Positions 53,152 through 62,178 are shown, counted from the stretch's first letter. The stretch: 64,000 nucleotides of DNA from an uncultured Acetatifactor sp. (GCA_910586215.1 CAJUGH010000024.1:3796-67795), one strand, 5' to 3'. Numbers and translations: made by a program. Notes: generated from the sequence alone by a model not told the origin.

Positions 53152-54138
53152 TCACAGCACATCCGCAAAATGCACCTTCAACCGTTTGAAGATAGCCGCC
53201 CCGATGCCAAACAGCACCACTGTCGTGATCCAGAATCCCATGGTGGAAAAAAAATCCTGGAAAAACCACTGTTTTTCATAGATGGCACTCCGATAGCCGT
53301 TTACAATGTATACCAGTGGATTCAGTTTCAGCACCACTATCCACTCTTCATCAATAGATCCGATATCCCAGAGAATCGGGGTGGCCCACATGCCAATCTG
53401 CAGGGCAATATTGATGATCTGGGACAGATCCCGGAAAAACACCACCACGGAACAAGTGGTATAACACAGCGCCAGCACAAAGATAAAAAGACAGGCGCTG
53501 TAGTATAGGATCTGCAACGTGTAAACCGTGGGATAATAGCCGTAAATCGCTGCTACCACCAACAGGACCAGGATAAAAAAAACATGGATAAAAGTAGCAG
53601 CAATGATCTTGATAATGGGCAGGATGCTGATCTTGAATACCACTTTTTTCACCAGGTAATTGTATTCCAGCAGGGCATTGGTGCCATTGTTCAAGGCCTC
53701 ACTGAAGAAAAACCAGGGCACCAGCCCGGCCGTGAGGAACAGTACAAAGGGAATCCCCTCCGCTCCCTGTCTTGCACCGTTTCCCATGATCCTGTCAAAC
53801 ACAATGTAGTACATGGCCACCGTGACCACGGGCTGCACCATGGCCCACACGGCTCCCATGTAAGAACCTGCATAACGTTTCTTGAAATCATTCTTTGCCA
53901 GCTTCCAGATCAAGTGTCTACTCTGGTACAGCTCTACGGGAAGCGTTGTCACCTTGTCATACCATTTGGCAAATCCCAGACAGGCAGCCACAATCACCGC
54001 ACAGGAGATCACTTTCTTGACAAGCTCCTCCTGGTGGTTCACATTGGGTCCTGTGTTCTGGTGGACGATTATAAGCACTGCCATCAGAAGACCCGCCAGT
54101 GAAAATATGGCAATACCACCCTTTTTCCGTATCCTCAT
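53152..54138 (-). CDS. Polysaccharide ABC exporter permease (Wzm/TagG type)
   Basis: 328 residues. Two extra membrane helices (about 10-25 and 43-60) precede the usual start region of this family (LIWKLAKNDFKKRYAGSYMGAVWAMVQP), followed by six spans and the coupling region MGNGARQGAEGIPFVLFLTAG; the end NPLVYIVNGYRSAIY and a final span are typical of Wzm/TagG. It exports lipid-linked wall or capsule polymer to the outer face with the ATPase encoded two genes downstream. The N-terminal two-helix addition is unusual compared with E. coli Wzm or B. subtilis TagG. Confidence 0.94.
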   Translation of the reverse strand: MRIRKKGGIAIFSLAGLLMAVLIIVHQNTGPNVNHQEELVKKVISCAVIVAACLGFAKWYDKVTTLPVELYQSRHLIWKLAKNDFKKRYAGSYMGAVWAMVQPVVTVAMYYIVFDRIMGNGARQGAEGIPFVLFLTAGLVPWFFFSEALNNGTNALLEYNYLVKKVVFKISILPIIKIIAATFIHVFFILVLLVVAAIYGYYPTVYTLQILYYSACLFIFVLALCYTTCSVVVFFRDLSQIINIALQIGMWATPILWDIGSIDEEWIVVLKLNPLVYIVNGYRSAIYEKQWFFQDFFSTMGFWITTVVLFGIGAAIFKRLKVHFADVL

Positions 54139-54263
54139 GTGATCTGTTTCCTCTCCGTTTTCCTCATTCCCATCCTGTCAGCCTGCCGGCAGAAGCACCT
54201 GTCAACAGTAATGCTACAGGTACCATCCCAAAGAAGGGCTCCTGCCCTTACGATGCCTTTTTC

Positions 54264-54824
54264 TCAGGAATGTCCAAACTGACTAAGTTCTCCCCATTTC
54301 CGGTCCGCATCCTTCTTGGACAGGATCACTTCCACCCCATCCGGCAGGGGCCATTCCACCCCGATCTCCGGATCGTTGTAAGCCAGTCCTCCCTCATCCT
54401 CCGGATGGTAGAATTCCGTACACTTATAGCAGAATTCTGCGTAATCTGACAACACCAGGAAGCCATGGGCAAATCCCACCGGCACGAAGAACTGTTTCTT
54501 ATTTTCCTCGGAGAGCAGGACCCCATACCACTTGCCAAAGGTAGGGGAACCTGACCGGATATCCACGGCTACATCGTATACTTCTCCCCGGATCACCCGC
54601 ACCAGTTTCCCCTGGGGGAATTTTTTCTGGAAATGAAGCCCCCTTAAGACTCCCTTCCTGGAAGCCGACTGGTTGTCCTGGACGAAGACCTCCGGGATCC
54701 CTGCCTCCTTGTAATCCCTGTAATTGTAAGTCTCGCTAAAATATCCCCTCTCATCCCCGAACACGGCAGGGGTGATTATTTTCAGTCCTTCTATCCCGCA
54801 AGTCTCCACACTGATTTTACCCAT
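54264..54824 (-). CDS. rfbC: dTDP-4-dehydrorhamnose 3,5-epimerase
   Basis: 186 residues; start MGKISVETCGIEGLK at 54824 behind AAGGAG. Cupin fold with catalytic His in GVLRGLHFQ (after DNQSAS) and Tyr in the FCYKCTEFYHPEDEGGL region; VPVGFAHGFLVLSD is diagnostic. It converts dTDP-4-keto-6-deoxyglucose to dTDP-4-keto-rhamnose, third step of the dTDP-rhamnose pathway. RfbA and RfbB are encoded upstream with a GH25 gene inserted between. RfbD (final reductase) is not in the window. Confidence 0.97.
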   Translation of the reverse strand: MGKISVETCGIEGLKIITPAVFGDERGYFSETYNYRDYKEAGIPEVFVQDNQSASRKGVLRGLHFQKKFPQGKLVRVIRGEVYDVAVDIRSGSPTFGKWYGVLLSEENKKQFFVPVGFAHGFLVLSDYAEFCYKCTEFYHPEDEGGLAYNDPEIGVEWPLPDGVEVILSKKDADRKWGELSQFGHS

Positions 54825-54855
54825 TGTATCCTGGCTCCTTTCCGTTCTAAAATTA

Positions 54856-54919
54856 GGAATTGTTACGAAATAGCTTTTAAGCAATTTGCAAGGTTGCTAA
54901 AAATATTATTAACAATTCC
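54856..54919. promoter_or_regulatory. Inverted repeat between the GH25 and rfbC genes
   Basis: GGAATTGTTA (54856-54865) and TAACAATTCC (54910-54919) are perfect 10-bp arms around 44 bp that contain shorter AT-rich pairings. One arm begins directly after the GH25 stop codon; the other ends about 30 bp before the rfbC start. There is no T-run, so a leader structure or RNA processing site is possible. Confidence 0.4.
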
Positions 54920-56314
54920 CTAGTAGTTCAGATAACTCACATTCATATCCACATTTCCCTCGATGCCGTCAATCTTTCCCTTGGAGGTATACTGCCACAT
55001 CTGGTAATACCCCTGGTAGAGGGGCACGCTGCGGTACTCGGCCAGCCAGATGCAGTAGTTCTCCAGTCTGTCCGCATGGAGTCTGTTGTTGTACCAGTTG
55101 CGGCTGCCGTAGACACCTGCCTGGTATCCTGCATTCTCTATGGTACGGCAGAAAGCCTCACAGACCAGCGTCCTGGTGTCCACATCCAGGCCGTCCGCAC
55201 GGCCATTCCCGCCTGCCCCCTCGGTGTCAATGAAAATCGGGTACGTAAGATCGTATTCCCGCACCAGGCGCAGCACAGCAGAGGCTTCTTCCACAGCCTC
55301 CACCTCATTCACTGCCTGGGTGAAGAAGTACACCCCCACCGGCAGGCCGCTGGCAGTGGCTCCTTTCATGTTCGCCTCAAAATAAGGGTCTTCCACCAGG
55401 CTGCCTGTGACAGATCCCCGGTACCCCGCCCGGATGATGGCATATTCCACCCCGGCATTTTTCACACGGTCCCAGTCAATGTCGCCGTTCCACTTGGACA
55501 CATCAATCCCCGTCCTGGCATTGCCGGACAGGTTCTGGAATTTCTTGATCTCCGTCTTGTCCGCATCCTCCACCGCCTCAGCCACGGCAGTATCTTCTGC
55601 CTGGGCATCAATGTCTTCCTCTGTCTTGATCAGAAGGGAGATGTCCTCTATGGTCACATATTCCACTTTGTCTTTCACACGCACCCTGGTCTCATTGGTT
55701 GGGACCTTGTACCCTTCCACAGGCAGCAGTCCCACATAGTATTCCCCTGCATCCAGGTCCCCGATGTAGATGATGCCATCCTTGTCCAGGTCCTTATATT
55801 CTCCCAGGCCCTCCAATTCTACATAGAAGCTCTCCCCCTTCACAGGAGTGCCCTCCACATCCACTACCTGGATGCGCAGATCCTTCTCCACGGAAGTGAC
55901 CACCAGGGACAGACGGGAAGCAGCATCCTTCGCAGCCTCCAGGATGGGATTCACTTCCTGGTCAAAAAAGGTATTATCCTTCAGGAAAGCGGACAAGTCG
56001 TCCCCCAGCTGCGCCGGTCCGCCTTCCTGAACTGGACCATTTCCCCTGCCGCCTGTGCCGGAGGTATCCCCAGGCGCACCGCCTGGCCCCTGGCCGTTTT
56101 CCTCCGGTTCCGTTCCGGAACTGTCCTGGCCCGATCCAGACTGCCCCTGGCCAGTTCCACCCCCATCCGGTCCTGCGGCTGTCTGTCCTTCCCCGGAAGG
56201 CAGACCTCCCCTGTCCTTTCGGGCATCCAGGTTCCCATAGACCACCAGCATGGCGATGAGCAGGATAGCCGACAGGGATACCAGTATCGCCCTTCCCCGC
56301 AGTTTAGAGTCCAT
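54920..56314 (-). CDS. Membrane-anchored GH25 muramidase-like protein
   Basis: 464 residues; AGAGGTAG before the ATG, overlapping the rfbA stop by 11 bp. N-terminal membrane anchor (about 8-27), a Gly/Gln/Ser/Pro-rich linker (28-100), a helical segment, a SpaA-like beta domain (about 145-230; YVELEGLGEYKDLDKDGIIY), then the GH25 domain (about 270-464) with GIDVSKWNGDIDWDRV, GVYFFTQAVNEVEA and the catalytic pair in PIFIDTEGAG. GH25 enzymes hydrolyse peptidoglycan between MurNAc and GlcNAc. Being translationally coupled to rfbA, it is part of the polymer locus and may open wall for polymer attachment or turn over modified wall (inference). Confidence 0.92.
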   Translation of the reverse strand: MDSKLRGRAILVSLSAILLIAMLVVYGNLDARKDRGGLPSGEGQTAAGPDGGGTGQGQSGSGQDSSGTEPEENGQGPGGAPGDTSGTGGRGNGPVQEGGPAQLGDDLSAFLKDNTFFDQEVNPILEAAKDAASRLSLVVTSVEKDLRIQVVDVEGTPVKGESFYVELEGLGEYKDLDKDGIIYIGDLDAGEYYVGLLPVEGYKVPTNETRVRVKDKVEYVTIEDISLLIKTEEDIDAQAEDTAVAEAVEDADKTEIKKFQNLSGNARTGIDVSKWNGDIDWDRVKNAGVEYAIIRAGYRGSVTGSLVEDPYFEANMKGATASGLPVGVYFFTQAVNEVEAVEEASAVLRLVREYDLTYPIFIDTEGAGGNGRADGLDVDTRTLVCEAFCRTIENAGYQAGVYGSRNWYNNRLHADRLENYCIWLAEYRSVPLYQGYYQMWQYTSKGKIDGIEGNVDMNVSYLNY

Positions 56315-57173
56315 TGGCTACCTCTACCAGATATTGTCCATAGTTTGTCTTCATCAGCGGTTCTGCCAGCCTGAGAAGCTGTTCCCTGTCAATAAATCCT
56401 CTCTTAAAGGCAATCTCCTCAATACAGGAGATATACAGTCCCTGGCGCTTCTGGAAGGCAGCCACGAAATCTGCCGCATCCAGCAGCGCATCGTGGTTCC
56501 CCGTATCCAGCCAGGCGAATCCCCGGCCCAGGGTCTCCACATGAAGGGTGCCCCTTTCCAGATAGGCATTGTTCACCGATGTGATCTCGATCTCCCCCCT
56601 GGCAGAGGGCTTCACGTCCCTGGCAATCTCCACCACATCGTTGTCATAGAAATACAGGCCCGGTACTGCGTAGTTGCTCTTGGGGCACTCCGGTTTCTCC
56701 TCTATGGAAATGGCCCTGCCATTCTCATCGAATTCCACCACCCCATAAGCCTTGGGATCCCGCACATAGTAACCAAATATGGTGGCCCCCTTCTCCCTGG
56801 CGGCTACCTCCCTAAGTACCCGGGAAAAACTCTGCCCATAGAAAATATTATCCCCCAGCACCAGGGCTACCCGGTCACTGCCAATAAAATCTGCCCCTAT
56901 GAGAAAGGCATCTGCCAGGCCTCTGGGATATGTCTGCACCGCATAGGTGAATTCCATGCCAAGCTGGCTGCCATCCCCCAGGAGTTCCTCGAACACCGGC
57001 AGATCCCGGGGTGTGGAAATGATCAGTACCTCCCGGATCCCTGCCAACATCAGTGTGGACAGGGGATAATAGATCATGGGTTTGTCATACACTGGCATGA
57101 TCTGTTTAGATATGGCTTTCGTCAAGGGGTAGAGCCTGGTTCCGGAACCGCCTGCCAAAATAATACCTTTCAT
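56304..57173 (-). CDS. rfbA: Glucose-1-phosphate thymidylyltransferase
   Basis: 289 residues, normal length; GGAGG ribosome site. N-terminal nucleotide-binding signature KGIILAGGSGTRLYPLT, followed by KQIMPVYDKPMIYYPLS, LVLGDNIFYG and EKPECPKSNYAVPGLYFYD. It joins glucose-1-phosphate and dTTP to give dTDP-glucose, the first step to dTDP-rhamnose. It is downstream of rfbB, separated from it by a family B repeat, and its stop overlaps the GH25 start. Confidence 0.97.
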   Translation of the reverse strand: MKGIILAGGSGTRLYPLTKAISKQIMPVYDKPMIYYPLSTLMLAGIREVLIISTPRDLPVFEELLGDGSQLGMEFTYAVQTYPRGLADAFLIGADFIGSDRVALVLGDNIFYGQSFSRVLREVAAREKGATIFGYYVRDPKAYGVVEFDENGRAISIEEKPECPKSNYAVPGLYFYDNDVVEIARDVKPSARGEIEITSVNNAYLERGTLHVETLGRGFAWLDTGNHDALLDAADFVAAFQKRQGLYISCIEEIAFKRGFIDREQLLRLAEPLMKTNYGQYLVEVANGL

Positions 57174-57227
57174 GTGTATCCTCCGTTTTTCATTTTTCCT
57201 GCCGGTTTTTTCATAAAATTATAGTCC

Positions 57228-57381
57228 GTTCAGCCCACGCCATTCGTAAAGTCGCGCCTATAGCGCTTTCCGCTGCTTCGCAGCTCCCTTTACTCATAAA
57301 ATGGCGTTCCCTCAGTGGAAACCGATGAATGAAAATTCGTGCAAGCACGATTTTCATCCATATGCTTTCCACTGGCTGAAC
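57228..57381 (-). repeat. Family B folded repeat, full copy B1 (154 bp)
   Basis: Bounded by GTTCAGCC and GGCTGAAC. Read on the minus strand it folds as: outer stem; arm 1 AGTGGAAA/TTTCCACT capped by a long ATGAAAATCGTGC / GCACGAATTTTCAT hairpin; arm 2 closed by CGCCATT/AATGGCG and GTAAAG/CTTTAC holding hairpins GCTGCGAAGCAGC and GCGCTATAGGCGC. It lies 78 bp after the rfbB stop in the 286-bp gap before rfbA. Confidence 0.85.
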
Positions 57382-57459
57382 TTTAACAATAAATTGCCCA
57401 CAGGAATAACACGCCGAATGGGAACGACTTGCATCGTTCCCATTTTAACGTTCTATTCC

Positions 57460-58542
57460 CTATTTCTCATACATATCAGCATAATATTTCTGATAGTCGC
57501 CGCTGGTCACATTCTTCATCCATTCCTCATGTTCGAAGAACCACTGGATGGTCCTGCGGATGCCTTCCCGGAACATGGTCTCCGGCTCCCAGCCAATCTC
57601 CTTCCGGATCTTGTCAGGGGCTATGGCGTACCTGCGGTCATGTCCCTTGCGGTCCTCCACATAAGTGATCAGATCCGCATTCACATGGGCCTTCCTGGGA
57701 TCCCCCTCCGGCAGCATCTCCTGCAGGGTCTCCAGGATGATGTGGATGATCTCAATATTTTGTTTTTCATTGTGGCCGCCAATGTTGTACGTCTCGAACA
57801 GCTGTCCCTGTTCCTGCACCATGTCTATGGCCTTGGCGTGGTCTTCCACATACAGCCAGTCCCGGACATTCTTACCATCTCCATATACCGGCAGCTTCTT
57901 CCCCTGGAGGGCATTGTTGATGATCAAGGGGATCAGTTTCTCCGGGAACTGGTAAGGGCCGTAGTTATTGGAACAGTTGGTGATATTGGCCGGAAAATGA
58001 TAGGTGTCCATATAAGACTTCACCAGCATGTCCGAACTGGCCTTGCTGGCCGAGTAGGGGCTGTGGGGATCATAAGGTGTAGTCTCATAAAAGAAGGCAT
58101 TGTCATCATCCGGCAGGGAACCGTACACCTCATCGGTGGACACATGCAGGAACCTCTTCCCTTCCTTAAAGCTACCGTCCGGCAGTTCCCAGGCGGCCTT
58201 GGCACAGTTGAGCATCACTGCCGTGCCCAGCACATTGGTCTGGACAAACACTTCCGGGCTGCGGATACTTCGGTCCACATGGCTCTCAGCTGCAAAATGC
58301 ACCACCCTGTCAATCTCATTCTCCGCAAAGATCTTCCCGATGGCTTCCTTATCACAGATATCTGCCTTTACAAAGGTGTAATTCTCCCGGTCCTCCACAT
58401 CCTTCAGATTTTCCAGGTTCCCGGCATAGGTCAGCGCATCCACATTGATGATGCGGATCTCATCCCCGTACTTCCGGAACATATAGTGTATATAGTTGGA
58501 ACCGATAAAGCCGGCTCCTCCCGTCACCAGATAAGTTCTCAT
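57460..58542 (-). CDS. rfbB: dTDP-glucose 4,6-dehydratase
   Basis: 360 residues; start MRTYLVTGGAGFIGSNY behind AGAAAGGTA. NAD-binding GGAGFIGSNY, then HFAAESHVDRSI, catalytic Thr/Asp/Glu in HVSTDEVYGSLPDD, and the Tyr/Lys in PYSASKASSDMLV; NNYGPYQFPEKLIP follows. It converts dTDP-glucose to dTDP-4-keto-6-deoxyglucose, second step to dTDP-rhamnose. Its own promoters (58617-58716) mark it as head of the rfb transcript. Confidence 0.97.
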   Translation of the reverse strand: MRTYLVTGGAGFIGSNYIHYMFRKYGDEIRIINVDALTYAGNLENLKDVEDRENYTFVKADICDKEAIGKIFAENEIDRVVHFAAESHVDRSIRSPEVFVQTNVLGTAVMLNCAKAAWELPDGSFKEGKRFLHVSTDEVYGSLPDDDNAFFYETTPYDPHSPYSASKASSDMLVKSYMDTYHFPANITNCSNNYGPYQFPEKLIPLIINNALQGKKLPVYGDGKNVRDWLYVEDHAKAIDMVQEQGQLFETYNIGGHNEKQNIEIIHIILETLQEMLPEGDPRKAHVNADLITYVEDRKGHDRRYAIAPDKIRKEIGWEPETMFREGIRRTIQWFFEHEEWMKNVTSGDYQKYYADMYEK

Positions 58543-58616
58543 GTCTATACCTTTCTGTGTGTGCTTCCCGTACACACATTCCTTCCCTCCAGGAACATAC
58601 TGTCTTTCCTTTCGAC

Positions 58617-58716
58617 ATTATACCATGATCTCATGCACTTCAGCGCACATGGAATCAGAAATTGACACAATGTCCTCCTGTATCAACATTATAGCATATC
58701 TTTCTGGAATTTCCAA
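58617..58716 (-). promoter_or_regulatory. Two promoters upstream of rfbB
   Basis: Distal: TTGGAA (58711-58716), 17 bp, TATAAT (58688-58693). Proximal: an extended -10 TGGTATAAT (TATAAT at 58617-58622) without a clear -35. Both are on the minus strand, 75 to 150 bp before the start codon. Confidence 0.65.
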
Positions 58717-58730
58717 TGAAATATTGGGCA

Positions 58731-61700
58731 TTAATACCCCAGGTAACTTAAGTTCAAGTCCACGTTTCCGCTGATACCGCTGACGCTGCCCGTGGAGCGG
58801 TACTGCCACAGGTCATACCGTCCCTTATAGGTAGGTGCCGCCGCATACTGGGCCAGCCAGATCTTGTAGGCGCTGAGGGCACCGGGATCCAGCTTCGTCT
58901 CCAGCCAGTTCTTGTTGGCGTAGATACCCGCATTGTATCCCGCATTCTGGATGGTGGCACAGAAGGCCTTGCACACTGCGGTCCTGGTCTCCTTGCTAAT
59001 GGCATCCCCACGGCCGCCGCTAGCCTCCACGTCCAGGAAAATGGGGTAGGATATCTTGTAATTCTTCACCTGTTCCAATACCATGGAAGCTTCTTCCACC
59101 GCTTCCCTCTCATCAATGGCCTGGGTAAAGAAATACACACCCACCTTCAATCCTGCTGCCGTGGCACCTTTTATGTTAGCCGTAAACTTAGGATCCTCTA
59201 TTAGGGTACCCTGAGAGGAGCCTCTGTATCCGCAGCGGATAATCACATAATTGATACCGGAATTCTTCACGGCATTCCAGTCAATGGTTCCGTTCCACTT
59301 GGACACATCTATACCCAGGGCACCGTTTCCTGTCACCAGGGACCCGTCACTGGCAAAATTGTATTTTGCCCCCTGGATCACCTGCTCACCGGTGACTTTG
59401 TCCCCGTTGGCATTAAAGAAATACACCTTTCCATCCAGGGTCTGCCACCCTGTGTAGCGGGCCGTACCCTGTAAGTAGAACTTGGAAGCCGTAAAATAGT
59501 CCGCATGGGTAGCCTGCCGGTAAGTACCATTTTCATTCACATATACCAGGTTGCCATTCTTGTCCTTAAGGGGAGTCGTCCTGTCCTCCTTGGGGTTGGC
59601 TTTCACGGTGACGGCACAGGTGGCTGACAGTTCCTCCTTGGTGGCAGGATCCACATACTTGACCGTGATGGTGGCACTGCCTGCCTTCACGCCAGTGATT
59701 GTCACCGACCTCTTATTAGCCACAGCCACCGTTGCCACCGTAGTGTCGGAAGATACGGCTGTCACTACAGGGTCACTCTCCGAGACATTGGCCAGGGTTG
59801 CATTTATGGTCACTGGCTCCTTCAGGAAGACTGTTGCCGCTGTCTTGTCCAGGGCAATGGTGCCTTTTCCCATAACCGTCACGGTAATGGTAGCTATGGC
59901 TTCCGTGTCTTGAGACACAGTGGCAGTTGTCACTGAAGCAGGATCATAATTTGTCTTCACCGTAACCGTAGCTGTTCCTGCCTTTATGCCCTTGATCGTA
60001 ACCTTTCCCGTCTGGTCCACCGCGGCTGTGGCGATATCCCCTTTGTCAGTGCTTACTGTATATTTCAGCCTGACTGCTACATCCTTCCCGTCCTTGTCTT
60101 TTACCGTTGTGGTGAATTCTGTTGCTGTCACCTGGAAGAAAGCCTCTTTTCCCACAGAGACGGCAAAGGTGGCGGGTGCCGCCAGCTTGCCCTTTGCCAG
60201 CGTAGGCGGGATAGGGGTTACTGCAGGGGATGCACTTGGCGAACCTGTGGGAGTTTCCGAAGGAGATCCCGTGGGTTCTGTAGTTTGTCCCGGATCACCG
60301 GACTGGTCCGGTGTAGGGGTTGGCTCATCGGTGGGTGTTGGCGTAGGGGTCGGTTCCTGGGTGGGGGATGGGGTCACTTGCGCATCCCCTTCAGACACTG
60401 CCAGTATCAGCCTCGAAGCCCCCTTTCCCATCACAATGGTCATGGGATTGGGGATGTCATTCTTGGACACTTCGTTGTATGCCGCGGAGATCACCTTGCT
60501 TTCCACCCAGGCTACCGTATCCTGGAGGGTGGATTCCACCACTGTCTCATTGACCTTGGTATCCTCCTTCTTGGCATTGACTTCGGTCTCTTTTTTCACC
60601 TCGCCCTTCACATCTACTTTTTCGTAGTTGATATCCTTCTTCACCGTGGTGCTCTGCTTTTCCGTGGAGATCTTATAATCCGCATATTTTTCATCGGTCA
60701 GTGCCTCCATGGACACAGTGTAGGAACCGGGTGCAATGTCTTTCTTATAAATGATGCCGTCCATGTCGTCATCAGACCAGATCACTGTCTTCTTGTCCGG
60801 CCCGGTAACAGTGACTGCAAAGGGGACATTTGCCACAAGTTTTTCTGTCTTCTGGTTGATAAACTTAATCTTTAAATCCCTTTGAATGGAGGTCATTTCC
60901 ATTTTCACCGTGACTTCTTTGGTATACTCGATCTCATCATAGCCTCCCTGACTGTCTTTTTCCTCCTCTTCCTCTATGATGGTAACTGCTGCGGCTTTTG
61001 CCAGTTGGGCATCTGCCACTGCCAGAAGACCCTGTTCCCCGATCAAGGCAATCCCATCCAGCTGGTTCCCCACATTCACAAAATCAGATATCTGGTTCTC
61101 TACCACTTTGTTGCTGACAAAAACACTTCCTAAAATAATCGCCATTACAAGCACACCGATTCCGGTACACACAATTACCCGGTCCATGGCTGTCATGTTG
61201 CCGATCCCTCTCTGGATCTTGCGCAGGAAACTATTTTTATTCCTATGGCGGCCTTTTCTCCCAGATAGCCCGCCCTGGCTTCCCGTGGATGTGGTTCCTA
61301 TATAATAGGCATCCTGGTCATCCTCATTATCATCCTCTGCGTAATAGGCATCCTCCCCGAATCTGTCCTCTTCCTCTGCATAGTACAGATCCACATCCTC
61401 CCCAGATACAGTACCTGTATCATAGGCATCTGTCAGGCCGGCAATAACTTCTTCGCAATAAGCATCTGAATCCAATTCTTCCTCCGATGCACCCTCTGCG
61501 TAGTAGATATCCCCATTCCCATCCGGATCATCTGCCCCATAATAAATGGCACTGTCCGCATCCGCGTCATCTACATCATAATAGGTGGCACCATCTGCAT
61601 CCTCGTCATCTGCCTCATAGTAGATGGCACCGCCTGCATCCGCGTCATCTGCATCATCATAGATGCCACCGTCTGCATCCATGCCATCTGCCTCATAGTA

Positions 61701-61991
61701 GACGGCATCGTCTGTCCCCATGTCATCTGCCTCATCATAGATGCCACCGTCTGCATCCATGCCATCTGCCTCATAGTAGACGGCATCGTCTGTCCCCATG
61801 TCATCTGCCTCATCATAAGAATCCTCCAGGTCAGACGCCTCCTCCACGTCCCCGTATTCATCTATATATTCCGAATCCCCATACTCCGGGTCTTCCCCGT
61901 ATACCTCCCTGTCATCTTCCTCTGTGCTGTCCCAGTCTTCCCAATTTTCCCAGGACTTTTCATGATTTGCACGGCGGAACAATTTCTTCAT
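58731..61991 (-). CDS. Large membrane-anchored GH25 protein with acidic repeat tail, Big domains and wall-binding repeat
   Basis: 1086 residues from ATG 61991 (AGAAAGGA); an ATG at 62015 behind AAGGAGG is equally possible. Order: acidic, Tyr-rich cytoplasmic tail (about 20-230) with 26-residue tandem repeats; basic stop (RKGRHRNKN); one membrane span (271-292); a SpaA-like beta domain (FAVTVTGPDKKTVIW); a Pro/Thr-rich stalk (PTPTPTDEPTPTP); two or three Big2-like Ig domains with ITVTV-type strands; one choline-binding-like repeat (GWQTLDGKVYFFNANGDK); and a GH25 domain (about 893-1086; GIDVSKWNGTIDW, PIFLDVEASG). It should cut peptidoglycan at a distance from the membrane. It heads the polysaccharide locus and is divergent from the SGNH-like gene. 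Confidence 0.93.
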   Translation of the reverse strand: MKKLFRRANHEKSWENWEDWDSTEEDDREVYGEDPEYGDSEYIDEYGDVEEASDLEDSYDEADDMGTDDAVYYEADGMDADGGIYDEADDMGTDDAVYYEADGMDADGGIYDDADDADAGGAIYYEADDEDADGATYYDVDDADADSAIYYGADDPDGNGDIYYAEGASEEELDSDAYCEEVIAGLTDAYDTGTVSGEDVDLYYAEEEDRFGEDAYYAEDDNEDDQDAYYIGTTSTGSQGGLSGRKGRHRNKNSFLRKIQRGIGNMTAMDRVIVCTGIGVLVMAIILGSVFVSNKVVENQISDFVNVGNQLDGIALIGEQGLLAVADAQLAKAAAVTIIEEEEEKDSQGGYDEIEYTKEVTVKMEMTSIQRDLKIKFINQKTEKLVANVPFAVTVTGPDKKTVIWSDDDMDGIIYKKDIAPGSYTVSMEALTDEKYADYKISTEKQSTTVKKDINYEKVDVKGEVKKETEVNAKKEDTKVNETVVESTLQDTVAWVESKVISAAYNEVSKNDIPNPMTIVMGKGASRLILAVSEGDAQVTPSPTQEPTPTPTPTDEPTPTPDQSGDPGQTTEPTGSPSETPTGSPSASPAVTPIPPTLAKGKLAAPATFAVSVGKEAFFQVTATEFTTTVKDKDGKDVAVRLKYTVSTDKGDIATAAVDQTGKVTIKGIKAGTATVTVKTNYDPASVTTATVSQDTEAIATITVTVMGKGTIALDKTAATVFLKEPVTINATLANVSESDPVVTAVSSDTTVATVAVANKRSVTITGVKAGSATITVKYVDPATKEELSATCAVTVKANPKEDRTTPLKDKNGNLVYVNENGTYRQATHADYFTASKFYLQGTARYTGWQTLDGKVYFFNANGDKVTGEQVIQGAKYNFASDGSLVTGNGALGIDVSKWNGTIDWNAVKNSGINYVIIRCGYRGSSQGTLIEDPKFTANIKGATAAGLKVGVYFFTQAIDEREAVEEASMVLEQVKNYKISYPIFLDVEASGGRGDAISKETRTAVCKAFCATIQNAGYNAGIYANKNWLETKLDPGALSAYKIWLAQYAAAPTYKGRYDLWQYRSTGSVSGISGNVDLNLSYLGY
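61500..61836 (-). repeat. In-frame tandem repeats in the GH25 cytoplasmic tail
   Basis: A 78-bp unit (61681-61758 and 61759-61836) is repeated almost exactly, encoding 26 residues each (EADDMGTDDAVYYEADG and on). Around it, shorter degenerate units of about 14 codons carry IYYEADD-, TYYDVDD- and IYYGADD-type sequence. All are in frame, so the copy number can change without breaking the gene. Confidence 0.9.
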
Positions 61992-62151
61992 TCTTACATC
62001 CTTTCTAGCCGCCATAACCCTCTGCCTCCTTGTTCCTGTTTTACTGGCACAGGCTGTCACAACAGTCTGGCAGGCCCTTGAGGCACAAATCCTATGGCTG
62101 ACAATACCTATCAACTACGCGAAACCTTATTACATGCAAAACCATATGCAG

Positions 62152-62178
62152 ATTATCACAGACACTGCTACATGTCAA
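62152..62178 (-). promoter_or_regulatory. Proximal promoter of the large GH25 gene
   Basis: Perfect TTGACA (62173-62178) with GATAAT (62152-62157) after 15 bp, minus strand. The short spacer weakens the call; TAATCT two bases on gives a 17-bp spacer but a poorer -10. Confidence 0.45.

Noticed and set aside
61487..62008. A plus-strand His/Pro/Arg-rich frame
   Set aside because: It is the complement of the acidic repeats in the large GH25 protein; repeats keep any frame open.
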